This document shows positions 11,301-25,727 of a DNA stretch of 64,000 nt, one piece after another; the first letter of the stretch is position 1; every line of letters begins with the position of its first letter. Source of the stretch: Osmia lignaria lignaria (lineage: Eukaryota > Arthropoda > Insecta > Hymenoptera > Megachilidae); the NCBI RefSeq assembly GCF_051020975.1, contig NC_135043.1:9920001-9984000 (forward strand). Reading direction: 5' to 3'. A program made the position numbers and the translations under genes. The notes under the pieces are model-generated. The model searched no databases, was not told where the DNA came from, and saw nothing but the letters and a program-made list of their open reading frames with translations.

Positions 11301-14300
11301 AGGTGGTTTTCGGATCAAGTTCCTTTTACCGGGAGTCGGAAAATCATAAATCGATATATCATTTCAACGTAGTTTTTCCTGCCATTTTTGGAATCCGGTA
11401 CGATCCCGGTTTTCCCTCGACGAGGATCACGAGGAGGGTCACGAAAGAGGGCCCCGTGGCTTTCTTCGGATCGGTGCGCGTACTCGACCGAAAATCGTCC
11501 CTTCCTTTGTACCTAACAACTCCCGCTCGCTCGTATCCTCCTTCGACGTCTTTCGGTTGTCACGAAATCGGACGTGGCACGGCCATTGAAACTCGAGATC
11601 CTTCGCGAAGACGGTCTATTCAAAGCGTGCACCGTCGTCTATCCTCTGCTCTCCTTTTTCTCCCTATTGCCGTCGCTTCGTCTCTAGGCTGAAACGTCCG
11701 CTGATGAAAAGGAGCGGAGGGTCGAGGATCGGAGGCGATGCCAGAATCGAAAAGAAAGAGCGTCCTTTCGGGACCAGCGGACGCGGAGCATTGAATTTTA
11801 TTCGTTCGGACGTTTGCCGCGAGCAAACCTCCTCCGCTCGTCTACCTGCGATGGAAACGTTCGCGCGTACGAAATGCCTGGCCGCGGAAACTAAACGGAT
11901 TCTCGAGCAGAAGGCGACTGTACACGGTTTAACGAGGCTTCGCAGCGGGGGTAGGAGGAAAATTGAGGAAAGGGCGGAGAAGAGGAGCGAGAAAGCCGAA
12001 GCCGGTCGGAAAATCGAGTGTACGGTGACGCAGGGGAAACTCCTGTTCCTTGCCGTTCGGACAGCGAACTGCGAGGAAACTGCAAGCCACAATCGGATAA
12101 ATATAACCTCGCGGGAATTCTCGAGGAAGAAAACATGGACCTATAACCACTCGGTTTTCTACCTACCACCCTTTTCTCTTTCTCTCTCTCTCTCTATGGT
12201 TTGTAGATTATTAATTTCTCGAGACGCTGAAGGGTGAAGGGGGGAGAAAGTACGCGAACGAGGGTGGCACGCAGTGCGAACGGCTGCGAATCGATATCTA
12301 GAGAAACGAAGGGGAGATAAATCTCGGATCTGGCCTGGTTCCCTCGCTCGGTTTCCCTCGCGAAAAGGGAGTCACGAGGCAACCGAGTTCGACTACATAC
12401 TCCGATGCGGTCGAAACGCTTCCGTGACTGTTGGTCTCGATGAAAATTCGTTTCCTAGCTCGTTCGTTCGCTCGTCACTCGCTTCGATGACCTACTTTTC
12501 AAACACGTGGCGCTTTACGATCCTCCTCGGTGGGTCGAAAAAACCAGAGACGCTACGATGCCTCTGAAAGAACTCGGAGCCTCGGGAACACAGGGGTACC
12601 ATTGTACCCGCACGGCAGCTGCGTCGCAAGCATTTAAACGCGGCTTTATTTAGCGATACCGAACAGCGAGAACAGAGAGAGAGAGAGAGAGAGGACGGTA
12701 AACCCGATGACAACGAGCCTTCGCGACGTTTCGACACCTCGTCCCATAGCGTCGATGACGATGATAAGTTTTTCCTAGCTCTAAGTCGAACCGTTGGTAT
12801 CGGCAGAAGTTTCGAAATTGACGCTATCCTGTAGGCGAAATGTTTTTTTCCACGAAATCCATCGATTCGGAAGAGCCGGACCGATTAACTCGGCACGGGA
12901 CTTATCGCGCTGCTGCCGGGCAAAGCTTCGATAATCGCTTCGAAGCCCCGTTGGTTAATCCGAAACTAATTCTCGCTGCGACGGAGCCGGCGCGCTTCTA
13001 CAACCCGTAAAGTTCCGGCAGCCCCTCGAGTTCGCCCTCTTAACGATCCACTCCCCGTTTCTAGCAGCGTAGCGACCGAACAACCGGCAGCCCCTCCGCC
13101 ACCACCACCATCCCCGACCGAGCTTTCAAAACTTTTCCACGCGCTCTATATACTTTTTCGATTTCAAACGCACCGCGATGGGAATCGCGAAAAACATGGC
13201 TCTAGGTGTTTGCACCCGTGACTCGAGCGGAGATTCTAGAAATAGCGCTGTATTTTCCCTCGCAGGGAATCGAACTCGCGACCTTACGAGTTACACCTCG
13301 ACCGCACCCCGTTACGTATTTTTAGACGCTACTCCCGTTCTCTCTTACTCTCCCGTTCGCCCGAGGAACATCGCGATGCGTCGCGATGCACGCGAGCGCG
13401 ATAACATTTCCTTTTTTTCTTCTTCTTCTTTTTTTCGATCAGGTAATAGATTTGCTTTTTTGCACCGACTATCTGACGCGACGATGATCGCAACGTATCT
13501 CGGAACCTTCCATCGAAAAGAAAAAAACAAATCCGGTCGTTCGGTGTTTGCGGTTTTTGCCGTCCACTCGGAACGATTTTGCATTCGGCGTAGCGGCAGG
13601 TATAACTGGCGAGGACGAGGCCTATTTCGTAGAACCAGTTCCGTCGGCGAAGCCCGGAGATTTACGATCATTCGGGACCCCTTTTCGGACCACGATCGTC
13701 CCCTCGACGCGCTTCTTCTTCGTCTTTGCCGCGGTTCGGTCCCGGTATTTCCCTTCGATTCCATTCGATTCGATGCAACGCGGACCGTTTAACTTCCACC
13801 TTCCGCGTGTTTTCGCTATTTGCCAATTTTTAACGCTCCACGATATCGAGAATAGAACGCGATCGCTATTTATTTTCATCCTTTTCGCCTTCTTTCGCGT
13901 CTTTCGTTTAGAGAAATATTGGCAACGTTACGAGTATCCTTGCTAAGCCATCTATTTCGAAATATTCTGCTGCTATTGCGTGTTTACACTTGCATTTATA
14001 CCTTCTTCTTCTTCGCGAGCTATTAGTATGCTTTTCTGATAGTATTTTTTACTATCTTTTTACTTTAGTTTTGCGTCCAAATTATCGAAATCGTGAGTAA
14101 ACTTTCCATTCGCTACGCACTTGTGGTTGACATTCGCGCAATTCATTCTACTATAAAAGAGTTCGTTTCGTATAATTCAAATAGATATTCTGGTCTTTCA
14201 CAACTGCGGAGACGATGGTATCGCGCGATACGAAAATTAATAACGTACGTCTACGATTTATTCGCTCCTCTACCTGGCTGCTCTCCAGCCAGTTTGCCTG

Positions 14301-14344
14301 GCTCCTCGGCTGCCTGTTCGCCTTCCTGCTTACCTTTCCGTCCG

Positions 14345-14415
14345 TTTGCCTCCCTATTTACCTACCTGCCTACCTACTTACCTTTCTACCTACCTACCTA
14401 CCTATCTACCCACCT
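14345..14415. repeat. CTAC/CTGC tetranucleotide repeat
   Basis: Imperfect CTAC units with CTGC and CTTAC variants. It produces a spurious Leu-Pro-Tyr-rich frame. Confidence 0.85.
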
Positions 14416-16784
14416 TCCAGCTTACCTGTCCGTCCGATTGCCCGCTTACCTGCTCGCCAGTTTCTTCGCTCGTTTCAGGGCGCCGCAGCCGTGTTTCTTC
14501 GAAAACGATTCTCGGTACGCGTATCGAGTTTTCATCGAGATCGAGTTCAGGATCGATTCGAATAAACGATCGCGGGCTCTTCGAAGTCGCGTCTCGCGGG
14601 CGTATCTTGCGCGCGAACTTCTCGCGAACCGGTAGAATCTTTCGCTTTCACCGAAGCAAAGTTACTTCGAACGCGGGCCTCGCCCCGTCTATGATTACGC
14701 AACCCAACTTCTACGACCTGGTTCCCATAATTGCTCCGAGTACGCTGGCTGAGAGTCGATCGGAACGGTCTTGGAAAGCGCGCGGCAGCCGTGTACCTGG
14801 AACACGATGGGCCGAATTCTTCTATCCGTCGATTCTTACAAAATTTTCTCTTGATTTAACGCGAAACGACGCACCGCTGTGGTTGCCGTTTCATTTATCC
14901 GCCAATTTTAAGTTTGGCCCGTTGCTGCGTAATTGGACGAGCTCCGAGTAATCGCGTTTTACGAGTATCGATAAAACGGAGAAGGACGCGTCGCGTCGCG
15001 ATCGTTGTTGAAATAAAGGAACGGAGCGACGAGGATTCGAGAGTATTTCGCCAGGCGGCTGGTCGACCAGACGCGACCGACGTAAATAATATTTTTACGA
15101 GGGAACCGCGGTCGGTGCACGTCGGCGACGCTTGCGGCTTTCTACTCCTCGCTTTTTACCCCTTTCCTTCGCTAAGAGGGAATGAGTTTTTTCGGTCCCG
15201 CTGCCAGCAAAATCGCGGCACCCTTCGCGTTTCCCCGATACCAGGAACTCCGACGACGGTGCTCGCGGTAAATCGCTCGGATGTTCGCGGAACGCGTTCA
15301 TCCGTTCGCTTCTCGCGACGCGCTTTGCCGACCGACCGATTTATCGTCGCGCCTCGTTATCGCGCGCCTGATTCTTCGCTTCTCCGTTCCAGCGTATCGG
15401 GTTCGCCTCGTTCTTATCTTTCCACGAATTAACACCGAACGCGCGGATGCAACGGCAGCGATCTTACACCTTCCCCGAAGGTGCCTCCGCGTTTTCCTTT
15501 AAAACGACTGACGAACCGACTGAAAGAGAAAGAGGTGTGCGCGCGGATGGAACTTGTCCCAAATCCTGGAAGATTATGGTAATGACGAGGAACGTTTTAA
15601 GATATACTTAAAAGTACTACTGTTTTCCTTCAAAGCACTCGTGAAACATTCGAAATTATCCAGTTAAATTCGATCCCGTGTCTACCGATTACCAGCTACC
15701 GGGTACCAGGTACCCTGCTCTCTCGCGTGCAAGCTGATTCACCGTACAACTTACGGCGTACGGCGATAAAAAGTAACGTGACTCAAACTCGATACCTTAG
15801 CCATAGTTCCCGAATGCCTTTCGTCGACTGTGATAAACGCGAAGGCAAAGTCGAAAATCCCCAGCTATCGAGAACGAGTACGAACGCGATCGCCAATTCT
15901 CGTTTGCCCATCGCAGCGCATATCCGTGATCCTATTAATAAACTTGCGAGAACGAGAGTCGCGCGACGTTGGCGAACCGTAATGACGTTCGCGAGGACCT
16001 CGTTTATTCGCGGCGTGGAAGGTTAACGAATCTCTTTACCGCTACGCGCCCTTGGCGAATCGCCACGCGGAATTTCAAGCGCGACCACGAGCAGTCGGAA
16101 ATCTCGTCGCTCGCATGTTCTCCGTGATCTGGCTGCGATCCGAACGCTAACGCTGCACCTTTCCAATCGTGATAGGTCGTCGATCGATTGGGCGTTCGCG
16201 ATGAAACGGCAATCTTTTTTTTTTTTTTTCTTTCCTTTCCCATTAACGCGCAATTCTCGCTTCAGCTTTTCCCAAGGTGGGGTGGGCCGACTGTTAGTCA
16301 TACGTTTCGGTTCGTTTGCTCTTTTCTTTTGCGGTTTTCCTCCACCGACCGACCCACCCATCCGAGTACCAAGGATTTCGCGTGAAACGAACGAGTTTCA
16401 CCGACCTTGACCATACCGGTCAAAGATGTTTCCTTCCATCGCGTCGGTCGACTTGTATTTTCCTTCGAGCGAAAACACGTTCCGAACCGTGTTGGAGGTT
16501 TCGATGCGTCGCGCAACGAGATGCGATCGCAACCTCGGTCAGGTCAGAGACCCCCGATTTGGTTGGTAAACCATGTGTACCGACCGCCCTCGTTCTCTCC
16601 ACGTTCCAGCGACGTTTCCACGAGACGCGCTGGCGACTGGTCTCGCAACGACACCGAGAACCGAAGCAATTCCATCTCGCGCGATCCTCCTCGAGTTTGC
16701 TCGTACCGTTCGTTCCGCGTGTGTCGTTAAATATCGGAGTTGACATCGTTTGACCCGTCTTTCCGTTCCTCTCTCGACTCTCGG

Positions 16785-16821
16785 TTCTCGGTTCTCGGTT
16801 CTCGCTTCTCGCTTCTCGATT
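16785..16821. repeat. TTCTCGG heptamer repeat
   Basis: About five units of TTCTCGG/TTCTCGC in tandem. Confidence 0.85.
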
Positions 16822-17229
16822 CGTAGACTCTGACTCACGTCAGGGTCGTCGGTACGAGGTCAACGACAAACAAACTTCGCCTGTGAGCGCGCGATCTCGT
16901 CTCGGTTTGCCCCGCTTCGCGTCTCGCCACGCCTCGCCTTTCCACTCTTCTTCGACTCGTCTCACCTCGCTTCTCCTCTCGCGTTTCTCTCTTCGAACAA
17001 CGCACACGCTTCGTTCCTCCTATCTCCTCTGCGTCCACGCATCTTTTCCCGATACCGTAAACATTCCTCTTTTTCTCGCTGTCCGCGATATCGCTACCCA
17101 AAGACGCGCTTACGCTCGATTTACCGCGGCCAACGCGACCCTGCGCTCGTCCACCAGCTGGTTTCTCAGCGTAATCCACGATTCGAGCGAGGACAATCGA
17201 CAGGACGGGAAAGCGATCGAGCGAGCTAT

Positions 17230-17260
17230 CTCCAGTCAGTCAGTCAGTCAGTCAGTCAGC
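17230..17260. repeat. CAGT tetranucleotide microsatellite
   Basis: Seven CAGT units in a row, then CAGC variants. Confidence 0.9.
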
Positions 17261-17649
17261 CAGCGAAGCAACAAACCAGTCAGCCAAGCCTTGTTTTCAA
17301 CCCAGCCAGCCAGCCACCGAGGCTGCCCCCTGAACCGGATCGCGGCATTAACCTCCGCCAGCGTTGTATATCGCTCCGCGTCCCTGCCTCTTCGCCTTCC
17401 GCCACCACTACCACCATCAACCGTTCACCCTACTACCATTACCACCGTGACCGTCACCCTTTCGTGCGCGTCTCCTCTTTCCTTCCCTCCTGCCCCGCCC
17501 CCACCAGCACCCACTCAAACTCCTCCACCTTCGCCTCCATCTCGTCGATGATTCTTACCGTCTAGTCTCTGCTCGCGGCCGCAACATCCCGACTCCGTTC
17601 CACGCTCGCCGATTTCCCACAGTCCGACACGACTTTACCCCCGTGCTCT

Positions 17650-17680
17650 GCCGTGACGCGACGTGACGCGACGTGACGCA
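17650..17680. repeat. GTGACGCGAC decamer repeat
   Basis: Three direct copies of a 10-bp unit, each containing TGACGC. Confidence 0.85.
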
Positions 17681-18030
17681 AGAACCTTATTCCCGACCGC
17701 GGTATCGTTTGCTGCTCCAGCGAAACGCAAGCGCGTATTTCTCGCGAAAGGTTCGAGATAATCGATAGAGGGTCGCTCCAAAGGGCCTCGTTCGTAGATT
17801 TCTCGTTTCGAGAAGGAAACCGGCGTACAAATGGCAACAGATGAAAGGGTAAACACGCGGGAAAAGAAGGAAGGTAGGAAGGAAGAAAACCGGTTCTGGC
17901 TACAGGCTTATCAAACGAAGGTGTTATTTGGAAGATCGAAAGCTTCAGCTGCTGCGAAGGGAATATAGGCCGCGAGGGGTAACGAATAGGTGGAAGGGAA
18001 AAGAGAAACATCGATACGAATACTGTTTAA

Positions 18031-18149
18031 CCCTTTTTTCTTCCGAACAAATTATTGACTTCGAATGACAAAATCCAGACACATCTAGTCGTCCTTGGGC
18101 ATTTTTGCTTTTACTTAATACATTTTACGTACCACTGGCCCTGAAAGGG
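18031..18149. mobile_element. piggyBac-type MITE with TTAA target duplication
   Basis: A 119-bp element begins CCCTTT and ends AAAGGG, flanked on both sides by TTAA (18027-18030 and 18150-18153). TTAA duplication and CCC...GGG ends are the signature of piggyBac-superfamily elements. There is no coding capacity. A 28-bp right-end copy ending CTGGCCCTGAAAGGGTTAA with one mismatch lies at 22566-22593, showing the family is dispersed. Confidence 0.6.
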
Positions 18150-21100
18150 TTAAAGGGAATTGGAAGAGCGCAAGGATCGTTGGCTGGTGAACTTTGGCCT
18201 TGCGCTTCGAGGGTCAAGGACACGGCTAAACTGCCAGCTCCGCCCCCACCCTGCTCGCGACCTATCGCTGCCCTTTCGTTCACCGCTCGGAAAACTCTCA
18301 TCGATTCCCGGCTATTTTTGCGGCTAGTCTACCTCTACAGTCTACAGTCTCGTACCTCGATCGAACCGATCGCTCTGGAAAACAGGGATCTATCGAGTAG
18401 ATCAGCAATGCTTTTACCATCAGATTTTACGCGCCGAGAGTTTTTTCGCTGACCCCGGTTGCGTCTGGTCTGGCCCAGTGGAGCGTGTTTTCCGCACGCC
18501 GTCACGCGTTATACACCGATCGAACCCGAGCAAAAGTATCGTCTCCCTCGTCGGTGTATCTACTCTTTAAAGTTTAAACCAACCTCGAATCGAATCGGTA
18601 CGTTCGATCGTCGCGTCGGATCGATCGATCGTTTTAGGCAAAGTCGATTCTGCGAACATGCTAATATCACGCTTCACGATCCGCTTGGTAATACACGGTG
18701 CGGACCGTCGGGATCGTCGGTCGGACGCGAGTTTACCGTGCGGTCACGCGACACCTCGTCGTCTGGCATCCTCCGATTCACGCGATACGCTTTTCACCCT
18801 CGCTCCAAAGTCCGTCGACCCGTTGCAAACCGTCCCCCATCTACTCCCCTGTGTTTTCGGCTTCGAATTGATTCAACCTTGTTGAATTCGAAACTCGCGG
18901 TATACATCGAGATCGCAGCGGAGATTCGCTTCGGTGAACTCGCTTTTCTTCGAATCTTTGCCGGTGATTTTCGCTCGATCGCGCGTTCTCTAGCTCCATT
19001 TCTTTCCCCGTGATTTTACTACCTACTTCGTTCGCAAGAAGTCGACTGCCTCCGTTCGCAGCTCAACTCTTCTTCCTCCCGACCGTCTGACCGGTGCAGC
19101 CGCTCCTCCTGCCACAAAATCTGCTCCTCTTCCTCTGAGGAACCTCGGAGATTCGATCTATCTGCCGTCCTAACCGGCGATCGTGATCGCCAAGCTTGTA
19201 ATTACATCGTAATTTATGCGTGTGTTACGGTGTACGGTTTGCCCTGCCTCTGGCCCTTTGACCATCCACCTCCTCTGCCATCCCTTCTCTTCTCTTCTCC
19301 CACCATCACTGTCTCTTCTCTCTTGCTCATGCCTCTTTATTCTACCATAACAAACTTCCACTTAATTCTTTCCTGTTTTTTTCTTCCTACATTTATTTTC
19401 CCAGCGACAAATATTTTCATAGTCGCCGATGAAATATACACTCGCCACCGTGTTTTTCCTCCAAGAAATTCCTCCAAACCTTTCGGATAAATTACGATCG
19501 GGAGTGAATAGGGTAGAGGAGATCGAGTCACGATCTACCGCGGAGGAGAAAACGATATTCGATCGATCGAATCGTTGTTGGGTCGAGGTACGTAAAGCTA
19601 CGCAAACGTGTACACGAACCGTCGAGGAAAATATTCGAGCTCGAACGACTGCCGCCCACGCGGCATCAGCATCGCGACGCGGTCGACGATCGCGAAATTG
19701 AAGAAAGTTGTCTCGTCTTTCTTAATCGAGTTAACGATCGCGACGATACGCGGCAGAAGGTTTTCCTAAAAAAAACGAACGAACGTATACGCGTTGCTCG
19801 ACGAGCCAGCTTGGCAGACGACGACGACGATACGTCTGCTGGTGCTTAACCGCCGATAAGATAAAAACGAAGCGTACGAAGGCTCGTCGATGATTCATCG
19901 ATCATCGTACGCGCTCGTAACTGCGTAATACCGGGTTGTTTGGAGTACGTTAAACCAACCGAAAGGATCGATCTTATCGAGTTAGATCGATATCGGTCGG
20001 TACACTCTGCGAGTAAAGAGAACCCGGTGTACGGATTCAAGAACATAACTTGGCCACCTTTCCGGTAGTATTTTTTATAGGGCTAACTTAATTTTTCGAG
20101 GTCGTTAAATAAATGATTGTTTCATAAGTAAATCATCCTTCGCTTCGATCGCGACGACGAAAACATCCGTCGCGCCGCGTCGTCGTCGAAAGGATCCTTT
20201 CGCCGCAGCCAGCGGCCAATCTTCCGAGAATTTGATTCGAGTTAATTATCGTACTCGCCTACGCAGCTGGTCTGCACGCGGCCTGAGCGATGGGTTCGAG
20301 TTACGACCGGTCGTCTTTCCGATTTTCCATAACGCAATCATTTTTATCGAGATTTCTATCGCGATTCGTATCCGGATGATCCGTGTGCCGCAAAAACCGG
20401 TACGTACCAGGAACACGATAGCGGCGCGATTTGTGTTGTCGAAAAGATTTCGGTAAACGGCGATGCTGGTGTCGAATATAACCGAGTCGAGCGATCGGCT
20501 TCGACCGGCTCTCCTCGGGTTTAGTCGGATCCGAACGACCCTGGTCGGTCGATTCAACGCGGAGCAAGCGTGCAGTTCGAAAGTACGGAGATCCTCGGTT
20601 GCTTTTCCTCCTCGAAGCCATCTCTCTTGTTCCCCTTTTTTTCCCATTCGCCGTGATTGAAAATCGAAACCGCGAGAAGATGGGCTGGCGCGTTCGGAAA
20701 TCGCGGGGGAAGGAAACAAAGCGTCTTGCCGATAAGACGATCATCGATCGAGGCGAACGCGTAAACAAACGGAAGAAACGCAGCTGGCAACGCAGTCACG
20801 GTACGTGGCATTGCGAGTGCTAATGCACCGAGGTCACCAGGAAGCTGCTATCTAAGGCACACGCGGTTGCGAGAGTCCGCGATATCGTTTGCGCTCTTTC
20901 TTTGTAACGAACAGCTGGTCGAGCTGAGTCAGTGGTACGGCCTTGATTGCGCCGTAGCGGAAGATCGGTCTTGCTTTCGTTGCGACTCGTGTCCCGCGTC
21001 CCTCGCTCCGTACACCGTAACCCCTTGCTCCTCCGCCCCCGCTAACTCCACGCCATGACGAGCCGACGCCACGTCGCGTTTCACGGAGCGTCGTCCGACG

Positions 21101-22565
21101 CACGTGTTTCGCTAGATCGACCGACACCGCGAACTCGCGTGATCCCCCGTTCGTCGCGCGCTCAACCGAAAGTTACCCGGAATCGTTGCGATTTCGCAAG
21201 AGCCCTGAATATTAATTTTTGCAATATCGTCGAACGATAAAGCACGCGGCGGCGAATCGGAGCGAACGATAGCAGCGTGCTAAAAGCACGACCGACCCAT
21301 CGCGCTCGGCCGCAACTGACGCACGGTATTTTGCAATCAGTCTTGCCGTTAATCGACCTAACCTAATTGCGCTGTAGTTTTACCAGTTAAGTCTGCGTTC
21401 GTCCAACGGGATCGCTGATCGTGGCAGGGAAACGCGTTTAGCCTTTCCCTCTCGCCCTCCCTCTATCGGTCCCTCCTTCTTCGTCTAAAGCGTCGTTTTT
21501 CGCTCTGCCGCAACGCATCAGAAACATTTGCAACGCGATCCACGCGAAACCTCAGATAAGACCTTCCGAGAAGATTATCGCGCCCGCTCTGCCGTGCATG
21601 TTTCGCGAGCAAATTATTAACGGGACATGTAGGGAAAACGCGAAATACCGTCGGGCTAAAGTTGATCGACCCGCGGGACCTACGTAAGTAAGTACGCGAT
21701 TATCGGTCCGTGATCGGTAGGAGCTCGGTAAACGCTCGAACGTTTCGTTTCGGCCCCGAGAAAAAGTAAGTAAACGATAATGTACCGCGAGGCGAGCACG
21801 CGAGGCAAAAGTCCTAAAAACCCAGATAAAGCGTACAACGTCCGAACAAGACAATAACGATCGGAATGATTCACGGTGGCCGATAATACCGGATACACCG
21901 TAACTGCGTCTCGTACTTTGCCCTTGCTGCCAGCTACGGCAAACGTCACCGTTGCCCGAGCTATCGCGTTAATACGAAACGCCAACTATCGCTTCATCGT
22001 TTTTTTTTTTTTTCTTCTTCTTCTCTTTGCTTTATATTCGAAATAGGAGGTCGCGAGCCGCGCTTCTCGGGTCGCCGATTGCGGAAAAGCGAAGAGCAAC
22101 GTCGACGTATGTGAAACAGAAATTCCTACGAGAAGCCTCGACGTTTCCTCGTGTCGCGTAAGGAACGGGGTATTCGTTGCCAGCCAGCGAATACCGGAAG
22201 CAATTTAAGCGAAATCGGTTCGTACGATTAGCCAGAATCGATTAGCGAGGCTAACCGCGGCGACTCGGTCCGAGGTCTCGACGCGTATAAGGTTTTCTCG
22301 GTCGCGTTCGTGAATCATTACTCGCGTGAGTCATTACGCGAGTCGGCAAAGGTGCAAAGTATCGCGCACACTTCGAAAGCGCAGCTGGAACCAGTAGAAA
22401 ATATCTTTGAACGTCTGGTAACGACGAAAGCGCGAATCCAATTAAAAAAAAAAAAAAAGAAAAACGAATTTTTTGTGTTTTAATTCTTTTATTTCGTTAG
22501 TGTACATAGAAATTTATGGTATTCTCTGCAAATTAATTCGGAACGAAAGAAAATGACGGTAGAAA

Positions 22566-22593
22566 TACGTACCGCTGGCCCTGAAAGGGTTAA
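22566..22593. mobile_element. Right-end fragment of the same piggyBac-type MITE family
   Basis: Matches the right end of the 18031-18149 element (TACGTACCRCTGGCCCTG then AAAGGGTTAA) with one difference. The left end is not recognisable. Confidence 0.6.
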
Positions 22594-25444
22594 GACGGTA
22601 GGGTCGATCGGTTTGAGGTTGGAAGACGGAGCCTGAACACCGGCTGCCAGGTCGATCGGCCAGCGAAAGCTATATCGGCTACCGTCTGCCGTTTACCGTA
22701 TGCCGTCCGCCATCGATGGTCCACCTTCGTCGCTTACCGTCTGCTCGTTCCCAGAATCCTGTTCCTCTTCCGCCCGCACGACTGCACATCGAACCGCAAC
22801 CTCGTCGGTGCATTCTGAACGGAGATGATTTTCGAAGAATATTTCTTCCGGTTCGAGGGAAACCGAAAGCGCGAGTAAAACGGAAGCGAATGCCGAGGGA
22901 CGAAGGATCGCGAGGAGCCGGTTTTACGTGGTTTCGCAGGCAAAAGGGAAACCGAGGCAGAGGATGGAAGCGATGCGGAGAGTTGGTGAAGGGGGCTAGG
23001 TGGCGCGCGTGCGTGTATGGGTGCGCGTACGCGTGTAGGAGGAGGGTGCTGGAGGTAAAGGCGACGGCGCGGCGAGGAGCGAGCTACGCGAAAAAACCTT
23101 GAGGCTAGCCGGGTGGTATGGCCTCGACTTCTCTCCTCGGAGACCTTCGACGCGTTTCCGTTCGAAAGCAAAACGCTCGGTTTCGCGGAGGATGCGTTCG
23201 AACGACGCGTGTGGCCGTAATTCTTCCGCAAATTTTCAGCTATCAGAATTCACGAGATCGGTCATTTATTTTCCTCGCGTACGTAGGTACACACGCGGAA
23301 GAGATTCGATCGCGACCGTGGCGTGTTTAGTCAAGTACGTCTCGTTCGTTTTCTTTTTCCTGACGAAAATCTTTGGATCGCGCTGCGTCAGAAAACGGTA
23401 GCGATTTCGCGGCCCGCGTTATAGGTCGATGTCACTGGCGAGGGTGAGAGGGAAAGCGAGAACGAGAGGGAGAGCGGGAACGAGAACGAGAACGAAAACG
23501 AGAACGAGAGCAGAACGCGCGAGTTTGTCGAGTACAGGCTGCGCATAAACGCGCGTCATCGATAAATTATTCTCCATCGACGGTGGCAAGCCGTTACTAT
23601 AAATCCTACGTTATCCGTGTGTTTACGTTACTTTCTCGTTGCACGATTAGCAATCGCGCAATAAGAGCATGTCGAACAAATCGGCTCTCCGAAGGGAAAC
23701 ACGCTTGTTCGCCGCGAAACGCGATGCAATATTCTTATCGTTCGAACGCAAATTACCTTCGTAGAATCGTCATTTCATTTTCATTTTCAATTTTCCTTTT
23801 CCTTTTCGTTCCCGTGGAGATAGGAAAGTAAAGAGTCGATTAGGATTCGCTAAGCGCGGACCAGCTAGAGAGGAATAAGTGGGTCGCGGCGTACGTAAGT
23901 ACAAACTCCGGTCTGTCGAGTGAGTCGGTGGTGCAGCAGGCCGCAACTCGCGAGCTAATGTCGCAAGCTCTGACTAACGGACGCAATTTTTCTTAGCAAA
24001 ACTAGTCGCGCTATCGGGGCACGGTTATCAAGCTGATACGTTGCAACAGCGGCGTACACCCACGCTTCGCTTTGCCCCGTTTCCCTTCGATTTTCATTCG
24101 ATCGCATCGCGACCGCGATCCCGATGCCGAAAGTAGAAGAAACTTGAAATTGAAGCGACGCGGCGCGAGCTGCAACATCAGCCGGAAACAAAGAAAAGAT
24201 CGAAGAAAGATGGGAACGAGTACGAAGAACGAGTCGAGTCAGGTTTACGACGTACAACTTAAAACCGTCCGCGTGATTCATAGCGTTCGTCGCGCATCGC
24301 CGGTCGAGCAAGATCGTTCTCTCTCTGGTGCGACCGGTTTTGGCAGCAGCCTACGATACACGTGTTTCCAATAAGCTTTTATCGTCGAATAAATCAGTCG
24401 CGACCTTATCGCGAGATTATGATGTTTGCACGCGACGACTCGCGACATTTGTCGTTCAAACGATTCTTTCATCCGGCTCGATCTTTAACCTTTGCTCTCT
24501 CCTTCTCTCTCTCTCTCTCTTATTTTTTTTTTTCCACCGTAACCTCTTTTCCTACGTTTCTCTATGCTCGAATACGAGAAGCAGGTCAATCGCGAGCGTA
24601 TTATACAGTTTCGCGAACAAAGCGACCGACACGACGACGGCTCGACCGCCAAACCGGCCAGGGGAAAATAAAAAAACGAAAACCCATGACTCTGGTTCTG
24701 CGACTCGCGCGAGTCTCGACCTCGAGCGTTCCACGAACGGAGATCGTTGCTCGGCCGCGAGAGGAAATGCCGCAGTCGCGTTGAACCCAGCCGCGAGATT
24801 CGAACTCAGGACCTTGGACTAACCATTGACCTCGATAGCTATATACTCTACCTCGCGGTATGCAGCCACCAGCATCCTCTCTGCTCGAGCCGCGACTCCG
24901 TTCCTTCGCCAGACCAACCATCGCTATTCCTTCCTTCCTTCCGTCCATCCATCCGACTCGCTAACTACCTGCTAGACGTCTCGCGAAACAATTAGATCGA
25001 TATCGGTGTATCCGAGAAAAGAAAAAATAAATGCGAGTTTATTCAACACGATTAATTGTTATTTAAGTTTCTCCATCGTGGCGGAGGGAAGAGGATGGAA
25101 AACGAGAGCACGCGTAAAGGGATGCGCGCGACAGGCGTACATAAACAGAGATGAACGGAGCGGCGTGGCTGTTGGCAAGCCTGCTCTCTCTCGAACGAGT
25201 GGGTGCAACGCCACCGCAGACCTTGAACGATTATTTTACAACGGAACTCGCTTAGCCCCGTCGTGCTCCATCTCGACGCGACTCCGGCTTCGAGCTACGG
25301 CTGCGCGGAGCTGATAGCGGCGCGTTTGCCTTGCGAAAATCGCGAATTACACGGGTGTAAGCACAGCGAGATGATAAGAGGAGGAAAAGAAGATGGAAAC
25401 GGTGATCGCGAAAACGATCGGCAAGCAACGTTTCCCTCGCCACC

Positions 25445-25469
25445 CGTTCGTTCGTTCGTTCGTTCGTTC
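25445..25469. repeat. GTTC tetranucleotide microsatellite
   Basis: Six GTTC units in a row. Confidence 0.9.
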
Positions 25470-25677
25470 CCGTCCGATGCTATTAATAACTCTACTGCGC
25501 GTTATTATCGTTGACGCAGACGGTTCATCGCGAGATCGCTCGCGAAAGGAAAACTCGATAGCCACGAGGAGAACTCGGAAGAGATGGAAAACGTGCCGCT
25601 TGTCCGTCCGTCCATCTCGTCCATTCGGACGTTCACCGACCACCACCACTACAAAAGCGCGCAATAACAGCAGCCAG

Positions 25678-25727
25678 CTGCCTGGTCTGGCCTGGTCTGG
25701 TCTGGTCTGGTCTGGTCTGGTCTGGTC
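25678..25727. repeat. TCTGG pentanucleotide minisatellite
   Basis: About nine tandem TCTGG units with one CCTGG variant. Confidence 0.9.

Noticed and set aside
13262..13305. tRNA-like sequence (minus-strand GAGTTCGATTCCC)
   Set aside because: Only the B-box/T-loop resembles a tRNA; the T stem does not pair and no acceptor or anticodon arm could be built.
14093..14635. 180-codon frame with Leu-Pro-Tyr repeats
   Set aside because: Direct product of the CTAC simple repeat.
24780..24860. tRNA-like sequence (minus-strand GGTCCTGAGTTCGAATC)
   Set aside because: The T arm pairs in about four of five positions but D and acceptor arms cannot be formed; at most a tRNA-derived SINE remnant.
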